Source: an uncultured Verrucomicrobia subdivision 3 bacterium
GTDB taxonomy: Bacteria > Verrucomicrobiota > Verrucomicrobiia > Limisphaerales > UBA11358
Direction: 5' to 3'
NCBI GenBank assembly: GCA_903872345.1
Contig: CAIQKM010000153.1
Coordinates: forward strand, 1-56,359
DNA length: 56,359 nucleotides
Below the pieces are notes generated by a model. It was given only the letters and a program-made list of their open reading frames with translations. It was not told where the DNA came from and searched no databases. How positions within the stretch are numbered: the first letter of the stretch is position 1; each line of letters opens with the position of its first letter. Of this stretch, positions 1-8,136 are shown in pieces. A program made the translations under genes and the position numbers.

Positions 1-85
1 AACAGGTGAGGGCGAGCGTCATCACCAATCAATCCCTTGCGCCTACCCACAGCCAATCAAGGCAAAAACCCCTGTAATCGTGCGT

Positions 86-115
86 AATCAAGCCTCATCA
101 AGGCAAACGATGAAA
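86..115 (+). repeat. 30-bp direct repeat, copy 1
   Basis: This stretch is identical to 473-502. Both copies end in GGCAAACGATGAAA and contain the TCAAGGCAAA core that recurs with irregular spacing through the region. The spacing is too irregular for a CRISPR array. Confidence 0.8.
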
Positions 116-147
116 ATATTAATACCCTCTGGCAACCAGCCGCAATC

Positions 148-258
148 GGAGCGCGGGTCTGTGACCCGCAGCAATGCACTATCGCCCGACCGTGTGCGCG
201 TATTAATAACCACACCCGCAATTCTACCCCCCTGCTGCGGTTCACAGAACCGCGCTCC
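148..258. repeat. REP/BIME-like inverted repeat element
   Basis: Two 26-bp arms (148-173 and 233-258) are reverse complements at 24 of 26 positions. Each arm is itself a small palindrome (GCGGGTCTGTGACCCGC on the left, GCGGTTCACAGAACCGC on the right). The middle holds about 59 bp of unrelated sequence. This build resembles BIME or MITE-like non-autonomous elements. No transposase is linked to it. The outer GGAGCGCGG edge is shared with the element at 2503-2604. Confidence 0.7.
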
Positions 259-374
259 GTCCGCCCCGCCCGAAATCCGAGACCCGAGACCCATGCCCGT
301 TTTCCCAATCAAGGCAAACAATGAAAAAGTCAAACCCCACCATAACGAGCGCCAACGGCGCGGCCTCATACCAG

Positions 375-393
375 CCCAGAGCAACGCTCTGGG
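375..393 (+). repeat. Small perfect hairpin
   Basis: The arms CCCAGAGC (375-382) and GCTCTGGG (386-393) pair perfectly around a 3-nt loop, followed by TTTGCCCCCC. It could act as a weak transcription stop on the plus strand, but it lacks a proper U tract and no gene ends just before it. It is more likely another intergenic repeat unit. Confidence 0.45.
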
Positions 394-472
394 TTTGCCC
401 CCCCCTATGTCACCAGCACTGAAAGTGCGCCCCATCCCGCCAATCAAGGCAAAAACCCCAGCAATCAAGGCA

Positions 473-502
473 AATCAAGCCTCATCAAGGCAAACGATGA
501 AA
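473..502 (+). repeat. 30-bp direct repeat, copy 2
   Basis: Perfect match to 86-115, lying 387 bp downstream of it. It is followed directly by a run of AGCCTTTAGC units that reappears inverted on the other side of purF at 2376-2404. Confidence 0.8.
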
Positions 503-585
503 TTGTTTTTAGCCTTTAGCGTTCAGCCTTTAGCCTTTAGCCTTGCCCCCTGCTCTGCGGTAAACTGCCGGTGGTATTTTGCGGT

Positions 586-2070
586 TCAAAGTTCCGGCAG
601 CTTGATCTGGGCGTCTTCTTTGATCATGGCTTCGCCGAGGGTCAGGGTCTGCTTGCGGCGGCGTTCGATGATATGTTTGTCGAGCAGGGGATCGTAGGGG
701 ACGGGATATTTGCCGTTGTAACAGGCGAGGCAGAAGGCGTCGCGCTTCTGGCCGGTGGCGGCGACCATGCCTTCTAGGGTGAGATAATGGAGGGAATCGG
801 CGTTCAGATATTGGCGGATTTCATCCACGGTGTTGTTCGCGGCCATGAGCTTGCTGCGGTCGGGGAAATCAATGCCATAGACGCAGGGGTGCATGTGGGG
901 CGGACAACTGACGGCGACGTGAACTTCGCGGGCGCCGGCGTCCTTGAGGGTTTTTACGCGGGAACGGGCGGTGGTGCCGCGGACAATGGAGTCGTCCACA
1001 ATGACCACGCGTTTGTCCTTCACGAGGGATTCGATGAGATTGAGCTTCACGCGGACGTTGAAGTCGCGGATGAGCTGGGTGGGCTGGAGGAAGCTGCGGC
1101 CGACGTAATGGTTGCGGATGAAGGCCATTTCGTAGGGGATGCCGGATTCTTCGGAGTAGCCCATGGCGGCGCAGACGCCGGAGTCGGGCACGGGGATGAT
1201 GATGTCGGCCTTGACGTTGTGCTCGCGGGCGAGCTGGCGGCCCATTTCCTTGCGGACTTCATAGACGGTGTGGCCGTTGATGACGGAGTCGGGGCGGGCG
1301 AAATAGACGTACTCGAAAATGCAGAAGGCGCGCTTGGTCTGCTCGGGGAAGGCCTGGATGCTGGTGAGGCCTTTTTCGTTGATGATGACGATTTCGCCGG
1401 GAAGAACATCGCGCACAAACTGGGCGTGGATGAGGTCGAAGGCGGTGGTTTCGCTGGAGAGCACCCAGGCGCCATTGGCGGTGCGGCCGATGGAAAGGGG
1501 GCGGAAGCCGTGGGGATCGCGGGCGCCGATGAGTTCGCGCTCGGTCATGATGACGAGGGAATAGGCGCCTTCGATGCGGCGGAGGGTGCGGACGAGGGAG
1601 TTCTGCACGCCGCCCATTTCGGGCTGGGCGAGCATCATGATGATGATCTCGCTATCGACGGTGGTCTGAAAGACAAGGCCGCGGTTTTCGAGTTCGTCGC
1701 GGAGCACGGCGGCGTTGGTCAAATTGCCGTTATGGGCGACGGCGATCTGGCCGCGGGCGCAATCGACGGTGAGGGGTTGGGCGTTCCGCAGGCTGGAGCT
1801 GCCGGTGGTGGAGTAGCGGGTGTGGCCGATGGCGCGGTCGCCGACGAGGCCGTGCAGGATTTCGCCGTTGAAAATCTGGGGGACCAGGCCCATGCCGTGG
1901 TGCTTGTAGAAGCGACCGTCGTGGCAGGTGACAATGCCGGCGCTTTCCTGGCCCCGGTGTTGGAGGGCGTAAAGGCCGTAATAAGCGAGTTCGGCGGCAT
2001 TCGGATGACCGAATATGCCGAAGACCCCGCAATAATGTTTGGGATAATGCTGTTGGGTGGTAGTTTGCAT
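586..2070 (-). CDS. purF: Amidophosphoribosyltransferase (PurF)
   Basis: Glutamine PRPP amidotransferase catalyses the first step of de novo purine synthesis in the cytoplasm, making 5-phosphoribosylamine from PRPP and glutamine. The protein is 494 residues. I chose the ATG at 2070 because it leaves a 13-residue propeptide before Cys14, the N-terminal nucleophile exposed by cleavage (sequence CGVFGIFG). The C-terminal half has the PRPP-binding motif VVIVDDSIVRGTT. Cysteines in CIFEYVYFARPDS, CPPHMHPC and CLAC match the positions that hold the 4Fe-4S cluster in Bacillus-type PurF, so this is the propeptide plus Fe-S form. The usual in-frame extension to 2130 is not homologous. It stands alone here; no other purine gene is nearby. 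Confidence 0.97.
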   Translation of the reverse strand: MQTTTQQHYPKHYCGVFGIFGHPNAAELAYYGLYALQHRGQESAGIVTCHDGRFYKHHGMGLVPQIFNGEILHGLVGDRAIGHTRYSTTGSSSLRNAQPLTVDCARGQIAVAHNGNLTNAAVLRDELENRGLVFQTTVDSEIIIMMLAQPEMGGVQNSLVRTLRRIEGAYSLVIMTERELIGARDPHGFRPLSIGRTANGAWVLSSETTAFDLIHAQFVRDVLPGEIVIINEKGLTSIQAFPEQTKRAFCIFEYVYFARPDSVINGHTVYEVRKEMGRQLAREHNVKADIIIPVPDSGVCAAMGYSEESGIPYEMAFIRNHYVGRSFLQPTQLIRDFNVRVKLNLIESLVKDKRVVIVDDSIVRGTTARSRVKTLKDAGAREVHVAVSCPPHMHPCVYGIDFPDRSKLMAANNTVDEIRQYLNADSLHYLTLEGMVAATGQKRDAFCLACYNGKYPVPYDPLLDKHIIERRRKQTLTLGEAMIKEDAQIKLPEL

Positions 2071-2375
2071 CGCGCGCGCGCTGAATTTCACCAGACTGGA
2101 GCCCGGCAGGCAAGCCAAGAGTGGGGGCATTTTCGATTTACGAATGACAATTTACGATGGGCGTTGGCACTGTTTATCCGCAGATAAATCGAAATATCTG
2201 ACAAAGGGCTGGCCGGGTCCGGGTTTGCTTCAGCATCTGATACTCATCGTGCATGAATGCCCGCTCGTCAAGGGGGGCCTGGCGGACGGCCACCGGGGGA
2301 GAGGGCGGGCGAAGATGGAGGATGGCGGGGGGAGGATGGCGGGAAAAGGGGGCTAACATCCAACAGCCAGGGAAA

Positions 2376-2404
2376 GGCTGAAGGCTAAACGCTAAAGGCT
2401 GAAG
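2376..2404 (-). repeat. AGCCTTTAGC-type repeat, inverted copy
   Basis: The reverse complement reads CTTCAGCCTTTAGCGTTTAG and continues with CCTTCAGCC. It closely matches the run at about 510-545 on the plus strand, so the pair faces inward across purF. The units are short and internally repetitive; there is no linked mobility gene. Confidence 0.55.
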
Positions 2405-2502
2405 TGGTCTGCGCGGGGCGATGAAGACAAATCATACCTCTTGCTGTATGAAACTGCACTATGATCCCCGTATATCAGGGTTGCCCACGCGAGGCGCGAG
2501 CG

Positions 2503-2604
2503 GAGCGCGGCGTTCACGCCGCTTCAGCGTCCAAAATGAAGGCGGGCTGGCACGTGCTGGCGCTTGACCGTTTTGGTCATTGAAGCGGACTGAAGCCCGC
2601 GCTC
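2503..2604. repeat. MITE/REP-like element with 24-bp inverted ends
   Basis: The ends at 2503-2526 and 2581-2604 are reverse complements at 20 of 24 positions, with about 54 bp between them. The left arm contains its own palindrome (GCGGCGTTCACGCCGC). The outer edge GAGCGCGG is shared with the element at 148-258, suggesting one family of non-autonomous intergenic elements. No transposase is present in the window. Confidence 0.65.
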
Positions 2605-2770
2605 CTTCCGAGCCCGCCGATGCCATTCCAAACGGGAAGTGGTATCACATGGTCTGATTATTTTACCGCAAAGAACATGGAACACAGAGCAAGGGGCAAA
2701 GCTGAAAAATCTTGCAGTTGGGAACGCAGGAATCGATGCAGCGGGGAGGCAGCGAATATGCAAGGGGTGT

Positions 2771-3370
2771 TCAGGGCAAGGATGGGGCGGCATAGACGCC
2801 GCTGGCGCGGATGGCTCCGGCGACGCCGGGTGGCACGAGGTGTTCCACCGGCAACCCGGCTTTGACGCGAGCACGGATCTGGGAGGAGGACACGCCCAAG
2901 GGAAAGCCGGTCAGCATCCGGCCTTGGAACGGCGCGGGAAATTGCACCGGCGGTTCGCCGGGACGCGGGATGACCACAAACTCCGCCAGCCGGGCCAGTT
3001 CGGCCGGTTCGCGCCAGCCGTTGAGCTTGGCCACGTGATCGGCCCCGATGAGGTAAAAGAATCTGGCGGTGGGAAACTGTTGGGCATACTCCCGCAGCGT
3101 ATCCACCGTGTAGGAAATGCCGCCGCGCCGGAGTTCCCGTTCGTCCACTTCGCAGCGGGTTTCACCGGCGAGGGCTAGGCGGAGCAGTTGCAGGCGCAGG
3201 GCGTCCGGGGCGGGTTTGCTTTCGGGCTTGAACGGCGATTGTGCGGCCGGGATGAAAAACAGACGGTCGAGGCCCAGTTCCTCCAGCGCGGCCCGCGCCA
3301 CCAGCAGATGGCCGAGATGCACCGGATCAAACGACCCGCCGTAGATGCCGATTTTGAGTTCCGTATTCAC
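2771..3370 (-). CDS. nadD: Nicotinate-nucleotide adenylyltransferase (NadD)
   Basis: Transfers AMP from ATP to nicotinate mononucleotide, giving deamido-NAD in NAD biosynthesis. The 199-residue length is normal for the family. The N-terminus has the nucleotidyltransferase signature GGSFDPVHLGHL (a GxFDPxHxGH motif) within the first 22 residues. The C-terminal region has the second nucleotide-binding motif as SSSQIRARV, the usual ISSTxIR position. The central IGADHVAKLNGW matches the conserved GxD segment of NadD. It lies 62 bp downstream of cstA on the same strand and may be read with it. The ATG at 3370 gives the expected N-terminus. Confidence 0.94.
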   Translation of the reverse strand: MNTELKIGIYGGSFDPVHLGHLLVARAALEELGLDRLFFIPAAQSPFKPESKPAPDALRLQLLRLALAGETRCEVDERELRRGGISYTVDTLREYAQQFPTARFFYLIGADHVAKLNGWREPAELARLAEFVVIPRPGEPPVQFPAPFQGRMLTGFPLGVSSSQIRARVKAGLPVEHLVPPGVAGAIRASGVYAAPSLP

Positions 3371-3432
3371 CGTTCGCGCTCAGAGTTGCAAAAGCGGAAG
3401 CCGATTCCAATCCTGAACTGGGGTTTGGCAGG

Positions 3433-5808
3433 TTAGCAGCAGCGCCGCACGCCGTTGAAACGTTCCTCGGTCACCTGGGCGAAAACCTGTTGGTCCGAAT
3501 GCGTCTCGCAGGTGCAGACCTGCTGGCGCGCGCGCTCGAAATGGGTTTCACCGGAAAGCTCCCGGGCCAGGCCGAGCGCCAGTGCGGCGGCACCGGCGGC
3601 GGTTTTCAGGTTCGGACCCGTTTCCTTGAGCGCATAGTCCGGCAGCCAGACGGGGTCGGTCTCATGCATCACCGCCGCTTTGCGCCGGGACAGGAGCAGC
3701 AGCCATTCGCGGATGCTCAGGCAGACAATGACGCCGACCAGCGCGAGGAAGGAGCCGGCGACCACGGCATCCAGCCGGTTGTTGAATTGCAAGGTGGTTT
3801 GCTTGGCGATTTCCGCGCCGGCGGTGGCCAGTTTGGTTTTGGCGGCGACCGCTTCCGGCGCATCGGCTCCGGCCTTGGCGAGGGCGGCGGCAAAGGCGTC
3901 CTGCGCCAGCAACTGGTCCTTTTTCAGGCCCTGCACCTTTTGTTCCAAGGTCTGGGCCTGCGACAGGAAGCCGATGCGCGGGTCGGTGCTCCAAATTTTC
4001 TCCGCGCCGGCGGTGAAAGTCACCGCCAGCAGCCACACGAGCGGAATCAGCGTGATGCAGGCCAAGGCCGGCTTGCGGGGGAAGGCGGCCGTGGTGCCGG
4101 CAGGTTTCCCGACCGCCAGTTGCATCTTGAGGATAATGGTTGTGCCAAGGCACAAAGCGATGGCGGCGAGCATCTGGTTGGCGATGCCAAAGAGCGGCCA
4201 GAGGGAGTTGATGCCGCCCAGCGGATCGCGCACGCCTTGGATGAGGAAGTAACCCCAGGCCCCCACCATGAGGGCGGCGGCTACGGGCGCGGCGGCGTAG
4301 GACTTGGGATCGCCGAGCGGTTGCCAGAGCTTGCCGAGCACGCCTTGCAGCAGATATCGCCCCACCCGGGTGCCGGCATCCAGCGTGGTGAGAATGAACA
4401 ACGCCTCAAACATCACGGCGAAGTGGTACCAGAGGTCCAGCCAGCGACCGCTGACGGCCTTGGAAAAGATGTGCGCCATGCCGACCGCCAGCGTGGCCGC
4501 GCCGCCGGTGCGGCCGAACAACGTTTTTTCGCCAAGCTGCGAGGCGAGGGCGTTCATCTGGTCCACGGTCACCGGATAGTTCAGGGCATTGATCTTGGCC
4601 ACGGTGGCGGCCGGATCGCCTTTCACGTTCATGCTCAGGTACACTCCCGGGTCCAGCGTGCAGGCGGCGATGAGGGCCATGATGGCCACGAAAGATTCAA
4701 AGCACATGGCGCCGTAGCCGATGGGGCGCGCGTAGTTTTCGCGCGTGATCAGCTTGGGCGTGGTGCCGCTGGCAATCAGCGAATGGAACCCGGAAATGGC
4801 CCCGCAGGCGATGGTGATGAAGCAGAACGGAAAGATTTTGCCGGCCACCACGAGGCCGCTGCCGTCGATGAACTGGGTCAGCGCGGGCATCTGCAATTGC
4901 GGCAGGGTGCAAAGAATCCCCAACGCCAGCGCCACAATGGTGCCGAGCTTCATGAAGGTGCTCAGGTAGTCGCGCGGTGCGAGCATGAGCCACACGGGCA
5001 GGCTGCTGGAAATGACCCCGTAGCCGATGATGACCCAGGCCAGCGTGATGTCATGAATGCCAAACACCTGCGACCAGTGCGGGCTTTGGTACACCAGCTT
5101 GCCGCCCCAAACGGCGAGCAGCAACAGGGTGACGCCCAGCGCGGTCGCCTCCAGCACCTTGCCCACCCGCAAAAACCGCATGTAACCGCCCATGAACAGG
5201 GCAATCGGAACGGTGGCTCCCACGGTAAAGACGCCCCAGGGACTCTCCGCCAGTGCTCGCACCACCACCAGGGCCAGCACGGCGAGCAGGATGGTGAGAA
5301 TCGCCAGAATGGCCAGCACGGCGATGGCTCCGGCGGTCGAGTTGAGCTCTTCTTTGACCATTTCACCCAGCGATTTGCCCCGCCGGCGCATCGAACAGAA
5401 GAGAATCACGAAATCCTGCACGGCCCCGCCGAGCACCACGCCAATCAGAATCCACAGCGCCCCGGGCAGATAACCAAATTGCGCGGCGAGCACGGGTCCG
5501 ACGAGCGGTCCCGGCCCGGCAATGGCGGCAAAATGGTGGCCGAAGAGGATCCATTTGTTCGTCCGCACGAAATCCCGGCCGTCGTCATGCACCTCGCAAG
5601 GCGTGGCGCGGCGGTTATCCAGTCCCAGCACGCGCAAGGAAATCCAGCGGGAATAGAAGCGGTAGCCGATGGCGTAGGTGCACAGGGCGGCGACGATCAG
5701 GTAGGCGGAATTCACGGGTTCGCCGCGTTTAAACGCGAGCGTGGCATAGGCGCCGGCGCCCAGCAGGGCGAGCAGCAGCCAGATAACCGGGGCAATAATC
5801 CTTTTCAT
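3433..5808 (-). CDS. cstA: Carbon starvation protein CstA family (peptide/pyruvate transporter)
   Basis: A polytopic inner-membrane protein of 791 residues. Members of the CstA family import peptides or pyruvate, often under carbon limitation. The start at 5808 gives MKRIIAPVIWLLLALLGAGA, a first membrane helix. An open extension to 6495 is antisense to plus-strand genes and is not real. Conserved family segments visible include KWILFGHHFAAIAGPGPLVG near residue 80 and SGFHSLIASGTTPKLI in the middle. One soluble Ala/Lys-rich stretch of about 80 residues (about 605-685) sits between two late helices and looks coiled-coil-like. The last 60 residues are hydrophilic with several Cys. The substrate cannot be told from sequence. 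Confidence 0.93.
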   Translation of the reverse strand: MKRIIAPVIWLLLALLGAGAYATLAFKRGEPVNSAYLIVAALCTYAIGYRFYSRWISLRVLGLDNRRATPCEVHDDGRDFVRTNKWILFGHHFAAIAGPGPLVGPVLAAQFGYLPGALWILIGVVLGGAVQDFVILFCSMRRRGKSLGEMVKEELNSTAGAIAVLAILAILTILLAVLALVVVRALAESPWGVFTVGATVPIALFMGGYMRFLRVGKVLEATALGVTLLLLAVWGGKLVYQSPHWSQVFGIHDITLAWVIIGYGVISSSLPVWLMLAPRDYLSTFMKLGTIVALALGILCTLPQLQMPALTQFIDGSGLVVAGKIFPFCFITIACGAISGFHSLIASGTTPKLITRENYARPIGYGAMCFESFVAIMALIAACTLDPGVYLSMNVKGDPAATVAKINALNYPVTVDQMNALASQLGEKTLFGRTGGAATLAVGMAHIFSKAVSGRWLDLWYHFAVMFEALFILTTLDAGTRVGRYLLQGVLGKLWQPLGDPKSYAAAPVAAALMVGAWGYFLIQGVRDPLGGINSLWPLFGIANQMLAAIALCLGTTIILKMQLAVGKPAGTTAAFPRKPALACITLIPLVWLLAVTFTAGAEKIWSTDPRIGFLSQAQTLEQKVQGLKKDQLLAQDAFAAALAKAGADAPEAVAAKTKLATAGAEIAKQTTLQFNNRLDAVVAGSFLALVGVIVCLSIREWLLLLSRRKAAVMHETDPVWLPDYALKETGPNLKTAAGAAALALGLARELSGETHFERARQQVCTCETHSDQQVFAQVTEERFNGVRRCC

Positions 5809-5867
5809 TTCTGGAGTGAGCAATTCTTTTACTCCACAAACGGCTCCAAGGAAACTAAAATAGCCGC

Positions 5868-6164
5868 ATGACGAGACACTGTCATCAATGTGGCGAGCCG
5901 TGGGTGATCTCCGGCAACCCGGGTCGCGGCGAAGTTTGCATGAAATGCCGCGCGGACCTCCGCGTGTGCCTGAACTGCACCAGCTACGACCCGCGCGTGG
6001 CCCAGCAATGCCGCGAACGCCGGGCCGAACCGGTGCTGGAAAAGCACGTCGGCAACTTCTGCGAATATTTTGAGTTCGCCCGCCGCGCGTGGTCGGCCAA
6101 AAACGAAACCAACCCCCGCGAGGCGGCGGCGCGCGAACAGTTGAAAAAGCTGTTTGGCGACTGA
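5868..6164 (+). CDS. Small 8-cysteine zinc-ribbon-like protein, function unknown
   Basis: A 98-residue protein. Cysteines are at 5, 8, 24, 27, 34, 37, 48 and 65, the first six as three CxxC pairs, which suggests binding of one or two zinc ions. The segment CLNCTSYDPRVAQQCRERRA followed by NFCEYF looks like a conserved signature that I associate with uncharacterised small proteins of PVC and other bacteria. The C-terminal 30 residues are charged and probably helical. It starts 59 bp from the divergent cstA start, so the two genes may share a promoter region. I do not assign a function. Confidence 0.75.
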   Translation: MTRHCHQCGEPWVISGNPGRGEVCMKCRADLRVCLNCTSYDPRVAQQCRERRAEPVLEKHVGNFCEYFEFARRAWSAKNETNPREAAAREQLKKLFGD

Positions 6165-6226
6165 CCGGCATCACCCCGGCAAAAAATGTTTGGCGGCAAC
6201 GGCCTGGCGCAGGGTAGCATTCATCC

Positions 6227-7102
6227 ATGAAAGTCAGCGGATTCACTTTTTTACGGAACGGGCAGAAGCTCGGGTATCCGTTTGTCGCGTCCATCCGCTC
6301 CGTTCTGCCCATCGTGGACGAATTCGTGATCGCCCTCGGGCCGTGCGACGATGACACGGAGGCAATGTTGCAGGAGATTGGGGACCCCAAAATCCGCATT
6401 ATCCACACGCAATGGAATGAAAACATCCAGCCGGAATACAGTGTGAAGGGGTTTGTTTTCGGGCAGCAAAAAAGCATCGCGCTTTTCAACTGCACCGGCG
6501 ATTGGGCCTTTTACCTGGAAGCCGACGAAGTGTTGCACGAGGATGACCTGCCGAAAATTCGCGCGGCGATGGAGAAGCATCTGCCGGACCCGCGGGTTGA
6601 GGCCCTGGCCTTCGATTACCTGCACTTTTACGGCAATAAGAACACCATCGCGTGGTCGCCGGGCTGGTATCGCAGCGAGGTGCGGATCATCCGCAACACC
6701 ATTCCGTGCTGGTCGAGTGAATCGCTGTTTTTCAACGTGGTGGTGGATCACAAGGCGTCGCGGTATCCCCGGGCGGCGCATACGGGAGCGACCATTCATC
6801 ACTACGGCTGGGTGCGCAGCGAAGCGCAGATGAATTTGAAGGCCAAGGCCAGCCATAAATACTGGGAACAGCAGCCGGTGGCGAAGGTGGATTATTCACG
6901 GATTGACGGCCAGGTGCTAAAACTGTTCACCGGCAAACATCCCCGGATGATTCAGGACTGGCTGCCGGCGGCGGCGGGCATCTTCCAGGCCGCCCCGGAT
7001 TACCGGCCGAGTTCGCGGGAGAAAAAGCATCGCTGGATGCTGAAGGTGGAACAATGGTTCGGGTTCCGGTTTGATAAAATCCATTACCGGCGCGTCCGCT
7101 GA
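6227..7102 (+). CDS. Glycosyltransferase, family 2-like
   Basis: A 291-residue cytoplasmic protein. The N-terminus MKVSGFTFLRNGQKLGYPFV and the stretch GDWAFYLEADEVLHEDDL (about residues 89-106), with an acidic LEADE in the DxD position, are typical of the GT2-like transferases that act on lipid-linked or surface glycans. There is a His/Trp-rich part around IHHYGW near residue 188. No membrane helix is visible. It is the first gene of the envelope-glycan region and converges with the methyltransferase gene at 7110, with 7 bp between the two stops. Donor and acceptor are unknown. Confidence 0.82.
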   Translation: MKVSGFTFLRNGQKLGYPFVASIRSVLPIVDEFVIALGPCDDDTEAMLQEIGDPKIRIIHTQWNENIQPEYSVKGFVFGQQKSIALFNCTGDWAFYLEADEVLHEDDLPKIRAAMEKHLPDPRVEALAFDYLHFYGNKNTIAWSPGWYRSEVRIIRNTIPCWSSESLFFNVVVDHKASRYPRAAHTGATIHHYGWVRSEAQMNLKAKASHKYWEQQPVAKVDYSRIDGQVLKLFTGKHPRMIQDWLPAAAGIFQAAPDYRPSSREKKHRWMLKVEQWFGFRFDKIHYRRVR

Positions 7103-7109
7103 AGTGGCC

Positions 7110-7913
7110 TCACACCGGCAGGATCTGCCGCTGGAAAGCCTCGGCATCCATGTCGCCATGCGGAACGGCGGCCCGCGCGAATTTGTAGCGGAAGCGCCGC
7201 CAGCCCGTCAACGGTTCATCAAAAACGCTCAGGGCCACCAGCTTGGTCAGGCGCCGGTAAGCTTCGACTTTTTGCGCCCGAAACGGGATCGATGCGTCCG
7301 GCGAGGTAAAATATTGCGCCCACGCGATGGAACCGGAGAGGCCAAACGGACCGAAATGAGGGGAGAGCAGTATGTCTTCCGAAAAAACGCGTACCGGGCC
7401 GTCATGCGAGTGCAACACATCATGCATGGCCACGATCGCCCCGTTGGCGAGAAACGGACGAAAACAATCCAAATCCCGTTTTGCGCCGGCGTAGGTGTGG
7501 TCGCCATCAATCCACAGAAAACGAATTTTACGGCTGGCATCCCACTTGGCGGCCAGATCCTGGGAAAATTCCTGATGAAATTCCACGGCGGGCGCCACTC
7601 CGGCGGTGTTCAGATTGTTTTGAAAATCGTGCCAGCCACTGGCCTGACCGCGCAGATCGGGACAGGTTTTGGAAGGCGAGGTCAGGGGATCGACGGCCAC
7701 GATTTTGGTTTCACCGGCCAGGGCGGCGCTTTTGGCCAGCACGATGGTGGAGCGGCCTTTGAAGCTGCCGATTTCGAGGATGGTGCCATGGGACGACGGC
7801 ACCGCCGCCAGCAGCGTCAGACAACGAATCTCGCGATCGGTCAGGTGGCCTTCGACCTGGCGGACGGATTGGAGGGAATTGACCACCGCCAGTTCGAAGG
7901 TCTGGTTGTTCAT
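7110..7913 (-). CDS. Class I SAM-dependent methyltransferase (Methyltransf_24 type)
   Basis: About 267 residues from the ATG at 7913. A GTG at 7961 would add 16 residues (MNKLAITIGFAEIAAS) with no clear family match, so the shorter start is preferred, though not firmly. The SAM-binding glycine motif is ILEIGSFKGRSTIVLA, followed by IVAVDPL for the acidic residue that holds the ribose. FLWIDGDHTYAGAKRDL is the metal-binding or catalytic segment typical of the Methyltransf_24 family, which includes sugar O-methyltransferases. It lies at the end of the minus-strand glycan cluster, about 220 bp after the GT9 gene, and probably modifies a sugar of the same glycan. Confidence 0.82.
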   Translation of the reverse strand: MNNQTFELAVVNSLQSVRQVEGHLTDREIRCLTLLAAVPSSHGTILEIGSFKGRSTIVLAKSAALAGETKIVAVDPLTSPSKTCPDLRGQASGWHDFQNNLNTAGVAPAVEFHQEFSQDLAAKWDASRKIRFLWIDGDHTYAGAKRDLDCFRPFLANGAIVAMHDVLHSHDGPVRVFSEDILLSPHFGPFGLSGSIAWAQYFTSPDASIPFRAQKVEAYRRLTKLVALSVFDEPLTGWRRFRYKFARAAVPHGDMDAEAFQRQILPV

Positions 7914-8101
7914 GGATGCGGCAATTTCCGCAAAACCGATGGTGATTGCAAGCTTGTTCACCTTTGAAACGCCGACAAAAGCAGGCCGGCAAAGGGCGAA
8001 AAATAAATGAAATTACCCCGCCTTAACCGGCGCCGGATGCGAAAACGTTTGCCGGCCAATGTTTTGGATTGCCACCGCCCGGCCAAACCAACTTCGGGTT
8101 T

Positions 8102-8125
8102 TAGAGCAATTCCATCATTGCTCTA
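8102..8125. repeat. Perfect hairpin after the GT9 gene
   Basis: Arms 8102-8110 and 8117-8125 (TAGAGCAAT / ATTGCTCTA) pair perfectly over 9 bp with a 6-nt loop. It lies 11 bp past the stop of the minus-strand GT9 gene. Read on the minus strand it is followed by AAAACCCG, not by U residues, so it is not a standard intrinsic terminator. It could still protect the 3' end of the mRNA. Confidence 0.5.
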
Positions 8126-8136
8126 GCCCCAACGGT

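Larger units (their letters stand above)
1..585. other. Non-coding repeat-rich region downstream of purF
   Basis: No credible gene is visible; open frames here have no recognisable protein features. The stretch is a mosaic of short repeats. The core TCAAGGCAAA occurs at least six times (near 56, 97, 308, 443, 464 and 484). A perfect 30-bp direct repeat lies at 86-115 and 473-502. A REP-like inverted pair lies at 148-258. A small perfect hairpin has arms 375-382 and 386-393 with a 3-nt loop. A run of AGCCTTTAGC-type units covers about 510-545. I cannot assign a function; it looks like accumulated intergenic repeat elements. Confidence 0.7.
2071..2770. other. Non-coding region between purF and nadD
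   Basis: About 700 bp upstream of purF and downstream of nadD, both minus-strand genes. Short open frames on either strand lack coding character and homology that I recognise. It holds an AGCCTTTAGC-type repeat at 2376-2404, in the opposite orientation to the copies at about 510-545, and a REP/MITE-like element at 2503-2604. The purF promoter should lie in the first 100-200 bp above 2070, but I cannot single out a box with confidence. Confidence 0.65.

Noticed and set aside
50..505. Possible CRISPR array from the TCAAGGCAAA repeats
   Set aside because: Spacing is irregular, repeat length varies and no cas gene is present.
787..2187. 466-codon open frame on the plus strand opposite purF
   Set aside because: It is the antisense of a well-supported purF gene; the translation is a Gly/Ala/Asp-rich shadow without any domain.
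3490..5871. 793-codon open frame on the plus strand opposite cstA
   Set aside because: Antisense of the transporter gene; the translation is rich in Gln, His and Arg with no membrane helices or family pattern, as expected from complementing a GC-rich membrane gene.
5809..6495. N-terminal extension of cstA
   Set aside because: The frame is open, but the extra 229 residues have no homology and lie opposite the 8-Cys and GT2 genes; MKRIIAPVIW at 5808 is the family start.
8102..8125. Intrinsic terminator for the GT9 gene
   Set aside because: The hairpin is perfect, but the following bases on the minus strand are AAAACCCG, with no U tract, so it is kept only as a hairpin.
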